Below are positions 24,353 through 34,050 of a stretch of DNA of 64,000 nt, one piece after another. Position numbers and translations under genes: made by a program. The first letter of the stretch is position 1. Each line of letters begins with the position of its first letter. Source of the DNA: Hoyosella subflava DQS3-9A1 (GTDB taxonomy: Bacteria; Actinomycetota; Actinomycetes; Mycobacteriales; Mycobacteriaceae); assembly GCF_000214175.1 (NCBI RefSeq), contig NC_015564.1, forward strand, positions 2,976,001 to 3,040,000. Reading direction: 5' to 3'. The notes under the pieces are model-generated. The model worked only from the letters and a program-made list of their open reading frames with translations. It searched no databases and was not told the DNA's origin.

Positions 24353-25741
24353 TCACTGTCCCTGTTTTTGGGCCGCCGTTTTCACCGCGTCGGCCACAGC
24401 CGGTGCCACAGCGGTATCGAAAACGCTGGGGACGATGTAGGAAGGGTTAAGGCGGTCGCCTACGACGTCGGCGATGGCCTCAGCGGCGGCCAGCATCATG
24501 GGTTCGTCGATATCCGTGGCGTGCGCATCCAGGAGGCCGCGGAAGACGCCCGGGAAGGCGAGGACGTTGTTGATCTGGTTCGGGTAATCGCTGCGTCCGG
24601 TCGCCACCACAGCGGCGTGCTGGTGCGCATCTACCGGATCGATTTCGGGGTCGGGGTTCGCGAGGGCGAACACGATCGCATTGTCCGCCATGGTCGCTAC
24701 CTGTTCTGCACCAAACAGATTCGGCGCAGAGACGCCGATGAAGACGTCCGCCCCGACTAGCGCATCGTGCAAGGTTCCCGTCATGTGGTGTTTGTTGGTG
24801 TTGTCAGCGAGCCAGCGCAGATTGTCGTCCTTGTTATCGCGGGCGGGGTGAACGATGCCGTCGATATCCACCGCGATGATGTCAGCCGGTTCTTGCAGCA
24901 GAAGCAACCGCATGATGGCCGATCCTGCAGCGCCCGCACCACTGACGACAATCCTGCAATCCGTCATCTTCTTGTCGACCACCCGCAGGGCGTTGCGGAG
25001 CGCCGCCGTGACACAAATCGCGGTGCCATGCTGGTCGTCGTGGAACACCGGGATGTCGAGCATCTGACGCAGCCGCGATTCGATTTCGAAGCAGCGCGGA
25101 GCGGCGATGTCTTCGAGGTTAATTCCCGCATAGACGGGTGCCAGCACCTGCACAACGCGGATGATCTCCTCCGTGTCTTGGGTGTCGAGGCACACTGGCC
25201 ATGCATCTACGCCCGCGAACTTCTTGAAGAGCGCGGCTTTTCCTTCCATCACTGGAAGCGCAGCGGCCGGACCGATATTTCCTAGCCCGAGCACCGCGGA
25301 ACCGTCCGTCACGACAGCGACCGTGTTGCGTTTGATGGTGAGCCGCCGTGCATCCTCAGGATTCTTCGCGATCGCCTGGCAGACACGCGCCACACCTGGC
25401 GTGTAGGCGCGGGACAGATCGTCACGGTTACGCAGACTGACCTTCGGTGTGACTTCGAGTTTGCCGCCGAGGTGCACAAGGAAGGTTCGGTCGGAGACTT
25501 TTCGCACCTGGACATCGGGCAGCGAATCCAGCGCCGCGGTGACATCTTCAGCATGGTCTGAGGACAACACGTTCACAGTGATGTCGACGACGATCGCGTC
25601 AGCGGTCGAATCGACGATGTCGAACGCGGTGAGCACCCCGCCGGCTCCGCCGACCACTGTGGTGAGATCACCTGCGGCACTGACCGATGGGGGTGATTCA
25701 AGCCGAACAGTTATCGAGTATCCAGGACCAGGAACCGGCAT
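24353..25741 (-). CDS. Malic enzyme with N-terminal ACT-like domain
   Basis: A 462-residue NAD(P)-dependent malic enzyme, converting malate to pyruvate and CO2. The N-terminal 80-85 residues look like an ACT regulatory domain ([20 protein letters not shown] onward). Catalytic part: [12 protein letters not shown], the lysine in [20 protein letters not shown], metal-site FHDDQHGTA, and Rossmann motif [15 protein letters not shown] Crp/GlxR-like box begins 24 bases upstream of the start, a position at which binding would block transcription or translation initiation. tenA follows immediately. Confidence 0.92.
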   Translation of the reverse strand: MPVPGPGYSITVRLESPPSVSAAGDLTTVVGGAGGVLTAFDIVDSTADAIVVDITVNVLSSDHAEDVTAALDSLPDVQVRKVSDRTFLVHLGGKLEVTPKVSLRNRDDLSRAYTPGVARVCQAIAKNPEDARRLTIKRNTVAVVTDGSAVLGLGNIGPAAALPVMEGKAALFKKFAGVDAWPVCLDTQDTEEIIRVVQVLAPVYAGINLEDIAAPRCFEIESRLRQMLDIPVFHDDQHGTAICVTAALRNALRVVDKKMTDCRIVVSGAGAAGSAIMRLLLLQEPADIIAVDIDGIVHPARDNKDDNLRWLADNTNKHHMTGTLHDALVGADVFIGVSAPNLFGAEQVATMADNAIVFALANPDPEIDPVDAHQHAAVVATGRSDYPNQINNVLAFPGVFRGLLDAHATDIDEPMMLAAAEAIADVVGDRLNPSYIVPSVFDTAVAPAVADAVKTAAQKQGQ

Positions 25742-25764
25742 CGGGAACCCCCACGTCGATAGTT

Positions 25765-25780
25765 TGTGATCTAGCTCACA
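25765..25780. promoter_or_regulatory. Crp/GlxR-type box upstream of malic enzyme
   Basis: TGTGATCTAGCTCACA matches the Crp/GlxR pattern TGTGA-N6-TCACA at every fixed position. It lies 24-39 bases before the malic enzyme start and shares the core CTAG with the fumarate reductase box. Confidence 0.75.
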
Positions 25781-25828
25781 ACCACGATAGCGTGGGATGA
25801 CTCCCCTGTCTGGGCCTTCTGGGCACCG

Positions 25829-26575
25829 CTAATCGATTTCAGCCAGCCTCCTAGCGCGCCGCAGGACGGTGTCAATCATGTCCGGCGTCAAACGCCCAGT
25901 GAACGTGTTGTGCTGGCTGGGGTGGTAGCAGCCAACAAGAGTGAGTCGGCGTCCATCTGGGTGGGCAACTTGCGCGTCGGCGCCATGACCGAACCGGGGC
26001 CGCGGGCGGGGAATCTGCCAGCCCGTTCCCGCCAGATTCGCGAGCAGTGCCTGCCACCCGAAACCACCCAGCACCACCGCGACCCGCAGAGTTGGTGCCA
26101 GGAGGTCCACTTCCCGCGCGAGAAATGGAGCGCAGCGATTCCGCTCCTCTGGTGTGGGTTTGTTCTCCGGCGGCGCACAGTGGACTGGCGCGACGAGACG
26201 CACTCCTGTCAGCACCATCCCATCACCCGAGTGGGTTGACGAGGGCTGATTGGCGAACCCGGTCCGGTGCAGAGCGGCGTAAAGCACATCGCCGCTCTGA
26301 TCACCGGTGAACATGCGCCCGGTCCGGTTGCCGCCGTGCGCTGCCGGGGCGAGCCCGACAACGATCACAGCGGCCTCCGAGTCGCCGAAGCTGGGGACCG
26401 CACGCGACCAGTATGTCCAGTCCGTGAAACTCTTACGCTTGTCGCGGCCGACCTTCTCGCGCCATTCCACCAGCCGCGGGCACGCGCGACATCGTACGAC
26501 CACGTCGTCGACGGCGCGCAGTGTGCCCGCGCTTTCCGCACGGCGCGGCCAGTCCGGTTCGTCGGAGGCAGCCAT
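25829..26575 (-). CDS. Family 5 uracil-DNA glycosylase (UdgB)
   Basis: A 248-residue glycosylase that removes uracil and related deaminated bases. Family-5 motifs: GLAPAAHGGNRTGRMFTGD (motif 1, no catalytic Asp, as expected for this family) and CYHPSQHNTFTGRL (motif 3). Cysteines in CRACPRL with C135/C149-region residues (VHCAPPENKP, RNRCAPF) and the CYHP cysteine fit the Fe-S cluster of this family. It starts 19 bases after the dehydrogenase gene. Confidence 0.93.
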   Translation of the reverse strand: MAASDEPDWPRRAESAGTLRAVDDVVVRCRACPRLVEWREKVGRDKRKSFTDWTYWSRAVPSFGDSEAAVIVVGLAPAAHGGNRTGRMFTGDQSGDVLYAALHRTGFANQPSSTHSGDGMVLTGVRLVAPVHCAPPENKPTPEERNRCAPFLAREVDLLAPTLRVAVVLGGFGWQALLANLAGTGWQIPRPRPRFGHGADAQVAHPDGRRLTLVGCYHPSQHNTFTGRLTPDMIDTVLRRARRLAEID

Positions 26576-26594
26576 GCCTCGATCGTACGGTCGC

Positions 26595-27686
26595 CTAGTG
26601 AGCGGCGAGTTCCGCTGCCCGGGGCCAGTAACCAGCGCCTGCCGCGTGCATCATCCGTCGCTCAGCGATCTGGTCCGCAGCCGTCGCTGCCGGAACACCC
26701 TCTGCGGCGGCCAAGGTGAAAACTTCCTTCGTAGTGTGGAAGATCGTGCTTACCTTGCGCTTTGCCCGGTCGAAATCGAATCCGTGCAGCTCATCTTCCA
26801 CCATCACGACACCCCCCGCGTTCACGAGGTAGTCGGGTGCATAGAGGATGCCCCGTGCCGCGAGTACATCTTCAATCCCCGCATGCGCAAGCTGATTGTT
26901 CGCGGCCCCACACACGATCTTCGCGGTCAAGACGGTCACAGTGTCGTCGTTGAGCGCACCACCCAGCGCGCACGGCGCATAAATATCCAGGCCGGACGTG
27001 ATGAGGGCAGCGGTGTCGTCGGCGACAGACACCTCAGGGTGCGCCTGCTTGACGCGGTCGATTGCCGCGGGACTGACGTCGGTGATGATGACTTTCGCTT
27101 TCTCATGCAGGAGGTAGTCAACGAGCAGACGCCCGACCTTGCCCACGCCCGCCACTCCGACGCGGCGCCCAGCAAGCGAAGCGTTACCCCACAGGTATTC
27201 CGCGCTCGCGCGCATACCCTGGTAGACGCCATACGATGTCATGACCGACGAATCCCCGGATCCACCGTGCTGAGGCGAGCGGCCCGTCACAAAACGGGTT
27301 TGCTCGCCGATGATGTCCATATCCTGAACGTAGGTGCCCACATCACACGCGGTGATGTACCGTCCCCCAAGTGATTCCACGAACCGCCCGTACGCACGGA
27401 GCAACGTCTCAGTTTTGTGCCGCTGCGGGTCGCCGATGATCACAGCCTTGCCGCCGCCGAGCGGAAGCCCAGCGAGCGCGTTCTTGTAGGCCATGCCCTT
27501 CGACAGATTCAGTACGTCGGTCAGCGCGTCGTCTTCAGACGAGTACGGGTAGAACCGCGTACCGCCGAGCGCGGGACCGAGCGCCGTGGAGTAAATCGCG
27601 ATGATCGCCTTCAAACCGGATTCCGCGTCATTACAGAAAATGACCTGCTCATGACCGGTCTGGCGTTCGAACACACCTCGAGTCAC
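26595..27686 (-). CDS. Leu/Val (Glu/Leu/Phe/Val family) dehydrogenase
   Basis: A 363-residue branched-chain amino-acid dehydrogenase, NAD-dependent, deaminating valine or leucine to the 2-oxo acid. Catalytic lysines lie in [20 protein letters not shown]; the dinucleotide motif is [13 protein letters not shown]; the substrate loop [15 protein letters not shown] is typical. The start is GTG behind TGGAGG. A Crp/GlxR-like box lies about 100 bases upstream. Valine or leucine as preferred substrate cannot be settled here. Confidence 0.88.
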   Translation of the reverse strand: MTRGVFERQTGHEQVIFCNDAESGLKAIIAIYSTALGPALGGTRFYPYSSEDDALTDVLNLSKGMAYKNALAGLPLGGGKAVIIGDPQRHKTETLLRAYGRFVESLGGRYITACDVGTYVQDMDIIGEQTRFVTGRSPQHGGSGDSSVMTSYGVYQGMRASAEYLWGNASLAGRRVGVAGVGKVGRLLVDYLLHEKAKVIITDVSPAAIDRVKQAHPEVSVADDTAALITSGLDIYAPCALGGALNDDTVTVLTAKIVCGAANNQLAHAGIEDVLAARGILYAPDYLVNAGGVVMVEDELHGFDFDRAKRKVSTIFHTTKEVFTLAAAEGVPAATAADQIAERRMMHAAGAGYWPRAAELAAH

Positions 27687-27784
27687 TGTAGTGCCTCCAT
27701 TTTGTCTGGACGATCGCGTGCTTGTGGCTGCGATCGCGCATAGTTGTATAACGGCTCACACTGTCTATGATCCGCCTTTTGCAG

Positions 27785-27800
27785 TGTGACAGCTATCACG
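27785..27800. promoter_or_regulatory. Crp/GlxR-type box upstream of the amino-acid dehydrogenase
   Basis: TGTGACAGCTATCACG matches TGTGA-N6-TCACA with one mismatch at the last base. It lies 99-114 bases before the dehydrogenase GTG, a distance compatible with activation, and downstream of the methyltransferase stop. Confidence 0.6.
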
Positions 27801-27826
27801 CCGGAAGTCTCTACTTGACTTTCAGC

Positions 27827-28924
27827 TCATCGCGCAATCGCCTCGATCAGTGACGCGGGTCCGATCGTGGGAACTACCCGGCTCAGTTTGAGCCCGGCGT
27901 GTTCGAGCAGATCGGAATACTGGCCGACGGTTCGTTCTCGTCCGCCTGTCTGGATGAGCATTTCGAGGTTCAGCCACTTGCTGACGTGCTCACCGTTTCC
28001 TTCTGGAATGACAGCTTCGATCAGCAGAACCCGCCCCTCGTCGGGCATCGCGGCGCGCACATTGCGCAGGATCTCAATGGCCTGTTCTTCCGGCCAGTCA
28101 TGCACGATGTTCTTCAGAACGTACGCATCACCGTCAGCAGGAACCGACTCGAAGAACGAGCCTCCGACAGCCTCCGTGCGGTCGGCGACACCTGCGTCGA
28201 CGAACAAGTCACATGCGCCTGGCAGCACCGGTGGCAGCTCGAAGAGAACCCCCCGCGAGTCTGGCGACTGCTGCAAAATCGCGGCAAGCAGACGTCCATG
28301 ACCTCCGCCCACATCAACGATCGTGCGATATTTCGTGAAGTCGTAGGCAGCGAGGACAGGTCCGATCACCATTTCGGACGTGACCGTCATCGCGTCGTTG
28401 AAGACCTGCGCGACTTCCTCATTCTCCTCGAAGAAGTCGAATGCGCTCAGTCCTCTGAGCTGCTCGAGACTCGACTTTCCCGTCTGCACCGAATACAACA
28501 GGCCACCCCAGTGTTCCCAGTGCGCAGGATGCCCAATCATGAGAACAAGCGGACGAACCGAATCCGCTGCATCGGAGCGCAGCGACTGTCCCATCGCGGT
28601 CAGTTCAAAACGGCCGTCGCCGCCCTCGCGGAAGACCGACTTCGCGGCAAGCGCGCGCAACAGTCGGTGCGTTCCATCGGAGTCAGCGCCGACCTTCTCC
28701 GCAATCTCTTCAGCGGTGAGCGGTCCGCCCGCAAGTGCGTCCGGGATACCGAGTTTGGTAGCGGTGTACACCGCCTGCGTGACCCAACTTCCGGTCGCCA
28801 GTTCAAGGACATTTACCGGCGAAGGTGCGATGAGCTGGGTGAGCTTTGTCAGCGCACTCCGGACAAGCTCGACAGCCCGCACGACTCGAACAGGAGGGAA
28901 CCATCGCACTGCAGCTAGGTCCAC
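27827..28924 (-). CDS. SAM-dependent O-methyltransferase (Methyltransf_2 family)
   Basis: A 365-residue class I methyltransferase. An N-terminal winged-helix dimerisation domain (about residues 40-110, with TKLGIPDALAGGPLTAEEIA) is followed by the SAM-binding motif IVDVGGGHGRLLAAIL and the post-motif with VLKNIVHDWPEEQAIEIL, whose histidine is the usual catalytic base of this family. Natural products with phenolic or hydroxyl groups are common substrates. The GTG start follows AAGGAGG. It follows the MFS gene on the same strand with about 100 bp between, so the two might be linked. Confidence 0.85.
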   Translation of the reverse strand: MDLAAVRWFPPVRVVRAVELVRSALTKLTQLIAPSPVNVLELATGSWVTQAVYTATKLGIPDALAGGPLTAEEIAEKVGADSDGTHRLLRALAAKSVFREGGDGRFELTAMGQSLRSDAADSVRPLVLMIGHPAHWEHWGGLLYSVQTGKSSLEQLRGLSAFDFFEENEEVAQVFNDAMTVTSEMVIGPVLAAYDFTKYRTIVDVGGGHGRLLAAILQQSPDSRGVLFELPPVLPGACDLFVDAGVADRTEAVGGSFFESVPADGDAYVLKNIVHDWPEEQAIEILRNVRAAMPDEGRVLLIEAVIPEGNGEHVSKWLNLEMLIQTGGRERTVGQYSDLLEHAGLKLSRVVPTIGPASLIEAIAR

Positions 28925-29022
28925 AAATACCTCCTTATCGGCGCGGGCACCACCTCCATTATGTGGGGCGAATTGCTCTGTGCGGGCGATCTTCCGGAGG
29001 AAGCGCTATCAGGTCACTGTCT

Positions 29023-30372
29023 TCAGCCACGGCCCGCTCGGTAGGCCATCTGCCGCTCCCGGCGCCAACTCGAGACCACGAGTAGCAACACCGCCGTGAC
29101 AACCCCCGTGGCCGCCATGACGATGAAGGCCCCCGTGAAGCCCCATAGTTCGGAGGCAGTCAGCACCACCAATGGCGCCGCCGCACCACCCAGGTGCCCC
29201 ACACCATCAGTCACCGCCACCCCGGTAGCGCGGAACTGAGGCGGGAACTGTTCGGCCGTGTAGGTGTAGAGGAGTGGGACCAGGAAGCCGATAGTCGCAG
29301 AGGCGACGAACCCGAAGAACATCACCGACGCGGCGCCGTGGATGAGGCCGATAGCAAGCAGCGCGGCCGCCCACGCCGCCGCGCCCACAGCGGTGGTCAT
29401 ACGCCGATCGAACCGGTCCGCGAGGCCAGTCGCGAGCAGCGCCCCCGCCACGAAACCGGTTCCGGTGACGATCAGGAAAGTGAGACTCGACGTCAGGCTG
29501 AAACCGTGGTTGGTTAGCAGTGTGGGCGCGAGGGTGAGCCATCCATAATTGCCGACGTAGTACACCGCCCAGATCACCGTGAACAGAACCATCAGCCACA
29601 CGTAGGGCGGGCGCAGCAACCCTGCTCGCTCTTCTTTCACTACGGTGGCCGGGAGCGGTTCCGGCAGGTCCCGCCCCGTAACAGCCCGGGCCCGTTCCTC
29701 GGCCCGCGCGATGGCCTGCTCAGCTTCATCGACGCGGCCGCGCACCAGCAGCCAGCGCGCGGACGCCGGCATCTCCCGGCGCAGCACCGCGATCGTCAGG
29801 CCCCCTGCCGCACCGATGACGAAAAGCACCCGCCAGCCTGCGTCGAACGCGGGGATCAAGAATCGTCCGATCACTGGGACCAGGGCGAAGCCCGCGAACG
29901 CCATCACGCCAACGATGCACGTCACGCGTCCGCGCAGCTTCTCGGGGGCGAGCTCACCCACGTAGGTGGTGACGGCCGCGATCTCCGCCCCAATACCCAT
30001 ACCGGCGATGAATCGGAAAGCAATCAGCCACGCGATCCCGGGACTCGCGGCAGCAGCGAGCGTGCCGAACGTGAATAGGCACACCGAGATCATCATGCTG
30101 GCGCGCCGACCGCGGGTGTCCGCGATGCGGCTGTCGATGAAAGCGCCGAGAATGTAGCCAATGAGACTGCTGGTGACTGCGAGGGCAGCAACTCTGCTGG
30201 AGACGCCGAACTGCTCACTGATGACGGGCAGAGCGAGCCCGATCGTTACGACGTCGAAGTAGGCGAAGAAGTATCCAGCACCGATCACGATCAGTAGCCG
30301 GTTGCCATAAGGCCAGACAGGAATGCGGTCGAGCCGCGCGATCAGCGCATCCTCCCGCCCAGGGGCTGCCAT
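29023..30372 (-). CDS. MFS transporter (12 helices, sugar/aromatic-acid porter type)
   Basis: A 449-residue major facilitator with about 12 helices. Loop 2-3 motif DSRIADTRGRRASMM and the matching second-half motif GLADRFDRRMT are both present; helix 4-5 region IAGMGIGAEIAAVTTYVGEL and helix 1 motif AYFDVVTIGLALPVISEQ are typical of metabolite:proton symporters such as aromatic acid carriers. Substrate unknown. The ATG at 30372 has only a weak upstream site (GGGAG about 15 bases away). Confidence 0.85.
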   Translation of the reverse strand: MAAPGREDALIARLDRIPVWPYGNRLLIVIGAGYFFAYFDVVTIGLALPVISEQFGVSSRVAALAVTSSLIGYILGAFIDSRIADTRGRRASMMISVCLFTFGTLAAAASPGIAWLIAFRFIAGMGIGAEIAAVTTYVGELAPEKLRGRVTCIVGVMAFAGFALVPVIGRFLIPAFDAGWRVLFVIGAAGGLTIAVLRREMPASARWLLVRGRVDEAEQAIARAEERARAVTGRDLPEPLPATVVKEERAGLLRPPYVWLMVLFTVIWAVYYVGNYGWLTLAPTLLTNHGFSLTSSLTFLIVTGTGFVAGALLATGLADRFDRRMTTAVGAAAWAAALLAIGLIHGAASVMFFGFVASATIGFLVPLLYTYTAEQFPPQFRATGVAVTDGVGHLGGAAAPLVVLTASELWGFTGAFIVMAATGVVTAVLLLVVSSWRRERQMAYRAGRG

Positions 30373-30540
30373 GCGATAACGCTACTCCCGTGATGAGACT
30401 CGCCGGACAGTATTGCGTTTTTCCACCATGTACCGAACGTACGAAACGGGATGGGAGTTGCACGTTTGGTACAGGGGTCAGGCAGCGCCCTACCCCTAGC
30501 TGACGTTTCCAGAGTTACGTGTGCGACGCAGCCGCGGGAT

Positions 30541-31251
30541 TCAGCGGGGCGGACTGTCGAGTTCACTCGCGTAGCTCAGCAGCCTCGCAGCCAGATCGTG
30601 TGGCTTGGCCAGCGCTGACAGGTGGCCTGAGTCGATTATCTCCGGCTCGATTCCCAGCCTGTCCCGGCTGATCTTCTGCATGAACGGGAGCGGGAACAGC
30701 CGGTCATAGCGCGCCGCAATGACTTTGGTGGGAATGCTCGGCCACTCCGGCCCCACCCAGGCGGTCGTGAACGGCGTTTCCGACTGATTCCGCATGTGCT
30801 CAGCACTGGCTTTCACGACCTCGGCGGGCACGTCATGAAGAAACAGCTCGAACGGATCGAAGGCAGCGTCGGGATCACGGCCTTCCTCGACTGCGTAAGC
30901 CGTCTGTGCCGCTTCCTGCCCCGTGTTACCCCACCACGCGCCACCAGTCTCACCTGGCGCCGGGATCATGGCGCCAACGAGAACTAGCATCGAAGTGGGC
31001 ACGCGTTCCGCGGTCATGACAGCGGTGAACGCACCCATCGACTGGCCGACAATGATGAGCGGCCGTCCCGGTGCATCAGCAACGGCGCGCGCGGCAACGT
31101 CGGTGTACTCCGGAAACCCCGCAGAATCATCGTCCACGGGCAGGTCAGGAGCTACGATGCTGTGGCCGCGCGCCTCAAGGAGGGGGGCAACCCGGTGCCA
31201 ATACCACGAATCCGAACCCGCGCCGGTCAGTAGCAAGAAAGTGGCCAACAC
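30541..31251 (-). CDS. Alpha/beta hydrolase
   Basis: A 236-residue alpha/beta hydrolase. Nucleophile serine in the elbow IIVGQSMGAFTAV, acid residue in IAARYDRLFPL, histidine in IDSGHLSALAKP; oxyanion region near LLLTGAGSDSWYWHRV. It resembles salicylate-esterase/MenH-like small esterases of plant hydroxynitrile lyase type. The GTG start comes immediately after the DUF952 stop, so it is the third gene of a DedA-DUF952-hydrolase operon. Substrate unknown. Confidence 0.85.
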   Translation of the reverse strand: MLATFLLLTGAGSDSWYWHRVAPLLEARGHSIVAPDLPVDDDSAGFPEYTDVAARAVADAPGRPLIIVGQSMGAFTAVMTAERVPTSMLVLVGAMIPAPGETGGAWWGNTGQEAAQTAYAVEEGRDPDAAFDPFELFLHDVPAEVVKASAEHMRNQSETPFTTAWVGPEWPSIPTKVIAARYDRLFPLPFMQKISRDRLGIEPEIIDSGHLSALAKPHDLAARLLSYASELDSPPR

Positions 31252-31665
31252 TCACTCCATTTCAGAATCGGCGGCGCGATCCGCAAGGTGGTGTGTTTCA
31301 TCGAGCGGCGGCCGCGCCTCGAATCCCACAAACTCGCCAGTCAGATCCCGGCGTGCATACATCGCCGAAACCACCGCGCTGTTCTCGATCGGGCCGTACA
31401 CGTGCGGGAACAACACGTCGCTCGCGACTCCTGGCGGCGGCGCGGGCGCGGCAGCCTCATACCGGATCTCCGCTGACACCGCTTCCGGATCGATGACAAG
31501 CACCACGAAGTCACCCGGGTGACCGCGATAGAAATGATTCGCTACCGCAGTAAGCGTCGCTTCGTCGCTGGTGCAGTGTATGAAGCCCTCGGTCGCGAGG
31601 GAGCCGGGGCGGATCCAGGCGCCGGAGTGGGCACGCCACGCTGCCAGCGGCATCAAGTGCAGCAT
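31252..31665 (-). CDS. DUF952 family protein
   Basis: A 137-residue protein of the DUF952 family, recognised by the segment LATEGFIHCTSDEATL and by DVLFPHVYGPIENSAVV. Function is not known; the fold resembles ADP-ribosyl/RNA phosphotransferase-like proteins in some classifications, which I cannot verify here. TAGGAGGAG precedes the ATG. It starts nine bases after the DedA stop and abuts the hydrolase start. Confidence 0.88.
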   Translation of the reverse strand: MLHLMPLAAWRAHSGAWIRPGSLATEGFIHCTSDEATLTAVANHFYRGHPGDFVVLVIDPEAVSAEIRYEAAAPAPPPGVASDVLFPHVYGPIENSAVVSAMYARRDLTGEFVGFEARPPLDETHHLADRAADSEME

Positions 31666-31674
31666 TTGCTCCTC

Positions 31675-32157
31675 CTACACCTCGTGAGGCGCTACGGCAC
31701 GCTGCTTGCGGCGCCAGACGATAATCCCGATCAGGCCCGCGATGGCGGCGAGCGCACCGACGGCAAGCAGCGGCGACTGCGTAAACACCGACACCCAGGC
31801 TGCCATCACTGCGAGACCCCCGAAAGTGTAGATCGCCGCCCACATCAGGCAGCCCGCGAACATTGCGATCAAGTAGCGGACAAAGCGCATGCGCATCGCC
31901 CCGGCGGTCAGGTTGATCGCCGTTTGCACACCGATCGTGAGGAACGAAACCGTCACTGCGGGCGGACCGTACCGGTTGATCGCCGCTTCAGCCCGCTCCA
32001 GTTTGTCGCCGAGCCGATCACCCAGCCTGGAGCGGTGAACACCCGCACCGAGTCCCCGGCCTATCCAGTAGGTGGCCTGAGCCCGCAGAAAAACGATGCC
32101 GAGCAGCGCGAAGTAAACGACGACCACCGACCGTCCTTCAAGGAACGTGTACTCCAT
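31675..32157 (-). CDS. DedA/VTT-domain membrane protein
   Basis: A 160-residue integral membrane protein with about four hydrophobic stretches. The VTT/DedA signature is visible as YWIGRGLGAG with the arginine, and in FLTIGVQTAINLTAGAMRMRFVR and GCLMWAAIYTFGG. It is shorter than most DedA proteins (about 200 residues), missing part of the N-terminus. DedA proteins act in lipid scrambling and membrane homeostasis. First gene of the operon with DUF952 and hydrolase. Confidence 0.85.
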   Translation of the reverse strand: MEYTFLEGRSVVVVYFALLGIVFLRAQATYWIGRGLGAGVHRSRLGDRLGDKLERAEAAINRYGPPAVTVSFLTIGVQTAINLTAGAMRMRFVRYLIAMFAGCLMWAAIYTFGGLAVMAAWVSVFTQSPLLAVGALAAIAGLIGIIVWRRKQRAVAPHEV

Positions 32158-32232
32158 ACCTCGTCCCTTCGCCGGTGAACATCTGTCATCGGACGAGATT
32201 ACTCAACATCGCCACGTCTATGCAGGCTCCCC

Positions 32233-33792
32233 TTACAGCAGCGGCGTGCGGATCGGAGCTTCAGGCGCCGTAACAACGTCGGTGGTGCCGGTGCGAAGGT
32301 ATTCGACGACAGCCGCATCGACGACCGCATTACCTTTGGCGAACGCGCCATGATCACCGCCATCGACACTGATCAAATGCGATCCCATCCGCTCCGACAT
32401 GCTCAGGCCGCCGGTGTAGGGAGTTTGCGGATCCTGGCGCGACTGCAGCTGCAGCGGCTGGACGGCCAAGCCCTGGTTTGTGACGTCGACCGGGACAGTG
32501 ACGGGAGGAGCACCAGCGCACGCCGCCCCGGAGCTGAACGTGTAACCGATGAGCTCGAACATGTCGCCGCTGAGGAAGTTGTGTGCGAGGAACGCCGGGT
32601 AGTCCCATGGGCGCGCGGCGACCTGGTTCTCGTTACACATGATGACGTTCTGCATCGCCTGGAACTGGAGAAGCTCGTTGATGATGACATCGTCCATCTC
32701 GAACGCCGCAGGGTCCGCGCCACCGTTGCGGATCGACTGCGCAACGAGTGGCCACATGTCGCGCTGGGGTGCAGCCTCACGAGTCAGCCCGTATACCGTC
32801 GACATCAGCTGCGACGGCGTGATGATGTTCGACAGCCAGCCTTCGAACTGGGTTCGCGCACCTTCGGTGAGGTTGATGCCCGCGATGTACTGCTCCGCGA
32901 AGTCGGTGAGCGCGGGCGGTACATCCCCGATCTGCGCGGCGGGCGGTGCCAGCGTGGGTGACGCACCCGCTTCCGCGGCGACGACCTCTGACCAGCGCTG
33001 GTACACCTGCATCGGGGTATCCCCCAGACCGTAGGTCTCGTCATTGTCGGCGATCCACTGCATCATCGCGTAAACGCGCTGCTTGTAGCCGTCGTTCTGC
33101 TGCCACAGAACTTCGTTCCACGCCCAGTCGGGGTCCATCGCGGAATCGAGGACCAGACGGTCGACGTGCTGCGGGAATAGCGTGGCGTACGTCGAACCCA
33201 GGAACGTGCCGTACGACAGTCCGAAAATGCTGATCCGCTCGTCGCCGAGTTTGCGGCGCACCTCTTCCCAGTCACGCGCGGTTGTTTCGGTGGTGATGGT
33301 GGCTGTGTATCCGGGGTCTTGCGCGTCGCACATCGCGCGTGTGGCACCGCCATAATTGATCGTGGCCGTCGTGATGTCGAGCGGCGGAGTGCATTCAAGG
33401 GCCGTGGCGAACGGAAGCCCCCGGGGTTGCACCCCGATCAGGTCCCATTCATTGCGCAGTTCTTGCGGCCAGCTAAACAGTTGGTTGTCTTCGAACATCG
33501 GGAGCGCACTGCCACCGGGTCCGCCGGGGTTGCCGAACAGGACCCCTCGTTTCGGGCCCTGTGCGGGAAGCTTGCTCACAGTCAGTTCAATCGTTGGCCC
33601 GTCTGGATTCGCGTAGTCGCGCGGCACTTCGACTTCTGCACATTGCGCGGTCTCGACGTAGCTTCCTTCAGGACACGGCCCCCAGTCCAGGTCGGCTGGT
33701 TCCGCGACCGCATGGCCGGGAAGCAACAGCGCCGTACCCGCTAGCAGACTCGCAGTAGCAACCGCCGTAGTTCCAGCCCGCACCGCACCCAC
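32233..33792 (-). CDS. Secreted S33-type alpha/beta hydrolase (tripeptidyl aminopeptidase-like)
   Basis: A 519-residue exported hydrolase. Signal peptide with core VATASLLAGTALLLPGHAVA, cleaved near residue 30. Mature part: GVLFGNPGGPGGSALP (oxyanion region), catalytic serine in IFGLSYGTFLGSTYAT, aspartate in QSRQDPQTPYTGG and histidine in VDGGDHGAFAKG. The C-terminal TAP-like domain is present. Members are actinobacterial extracellular proline- or tripeptidyl-peptidases or lipases such as Caeg/Hip1 relatives. The start is GTG. Secretion suggests peptide or ester hydrolysis at the cell surface. Confidence 0.9.
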   Translation of the reverse strand: MGAVRAGTTAVATASLLAGTALLLPGHAVAEPADLDWGPCPEGSYVETAQCAEVEVPRDYANPDGPTIELTVSKLPAQGPKRGVLFGNPGGPGGSALPMFEDNQLFSWPQELRNEWDLIGVQPRGLPFATALECTPPLDITTATINYGGATRAMCDAQDPGYTATITTETTARDWEEVRRKLGDERISIFGLSYGTFLGSTYATLFPQHVDRLVLDSAMDPDWAWNEVLWQQNDGYKQRVYAMMQWIADNDETYGLGDTPMQVYQRWSEVVAAEAGASPTLAPPAAQIGDVPPALTDFAEQYIAGINLTEGARTQFEGWLSNIITPSQLMSTVYGLTREAAPQRDMWPLVAQSIRNGGADPAAFEMDDVIINELLQFQAMQNVIMCNENQVAARPWDYPAFLAHNFLSGDMFELIGYTFSSGAACAGAPPVTVPVDVTNQGLAVQPLQLQSRQDPQTPYTGGLSMSERMGSHLISVDGGDHGAFAKGNAVVDAAVVEYLRTGTTDVVTAPEAPIRTPLL

Positions 33793-34050
33793 GATCCAAC
33801 CCCCATTTAATTACTCGTCGTTGCTATGGGGACCTTATCGGGTGCAAAGGCGATCCGCACGCTCGGAAGTCCTTACTGCGCAATAGATCCGAAAAGACCT
33901 GATTTCACTGGAACCGATCGGCGGTAAGCAGCGTCATCTATAGGTGGGCGCCGGACGTAAGGGCGTCAAGGGGAGGCGAGAACGCTGCGGTTAGTGGAAG
34001 GAGAGGGCCACTGCCGCAGCGCAATCGCCATACTCAAACCACGCGTGAAC

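Noticed and set aside
33793-34050. Gap between the S33 peptidase and YigZ genes
   Set aside because: Only shadow frames reach into it; no hairpin, repeat or RNA gene stood out. It probably holds just the peptidase promoter.
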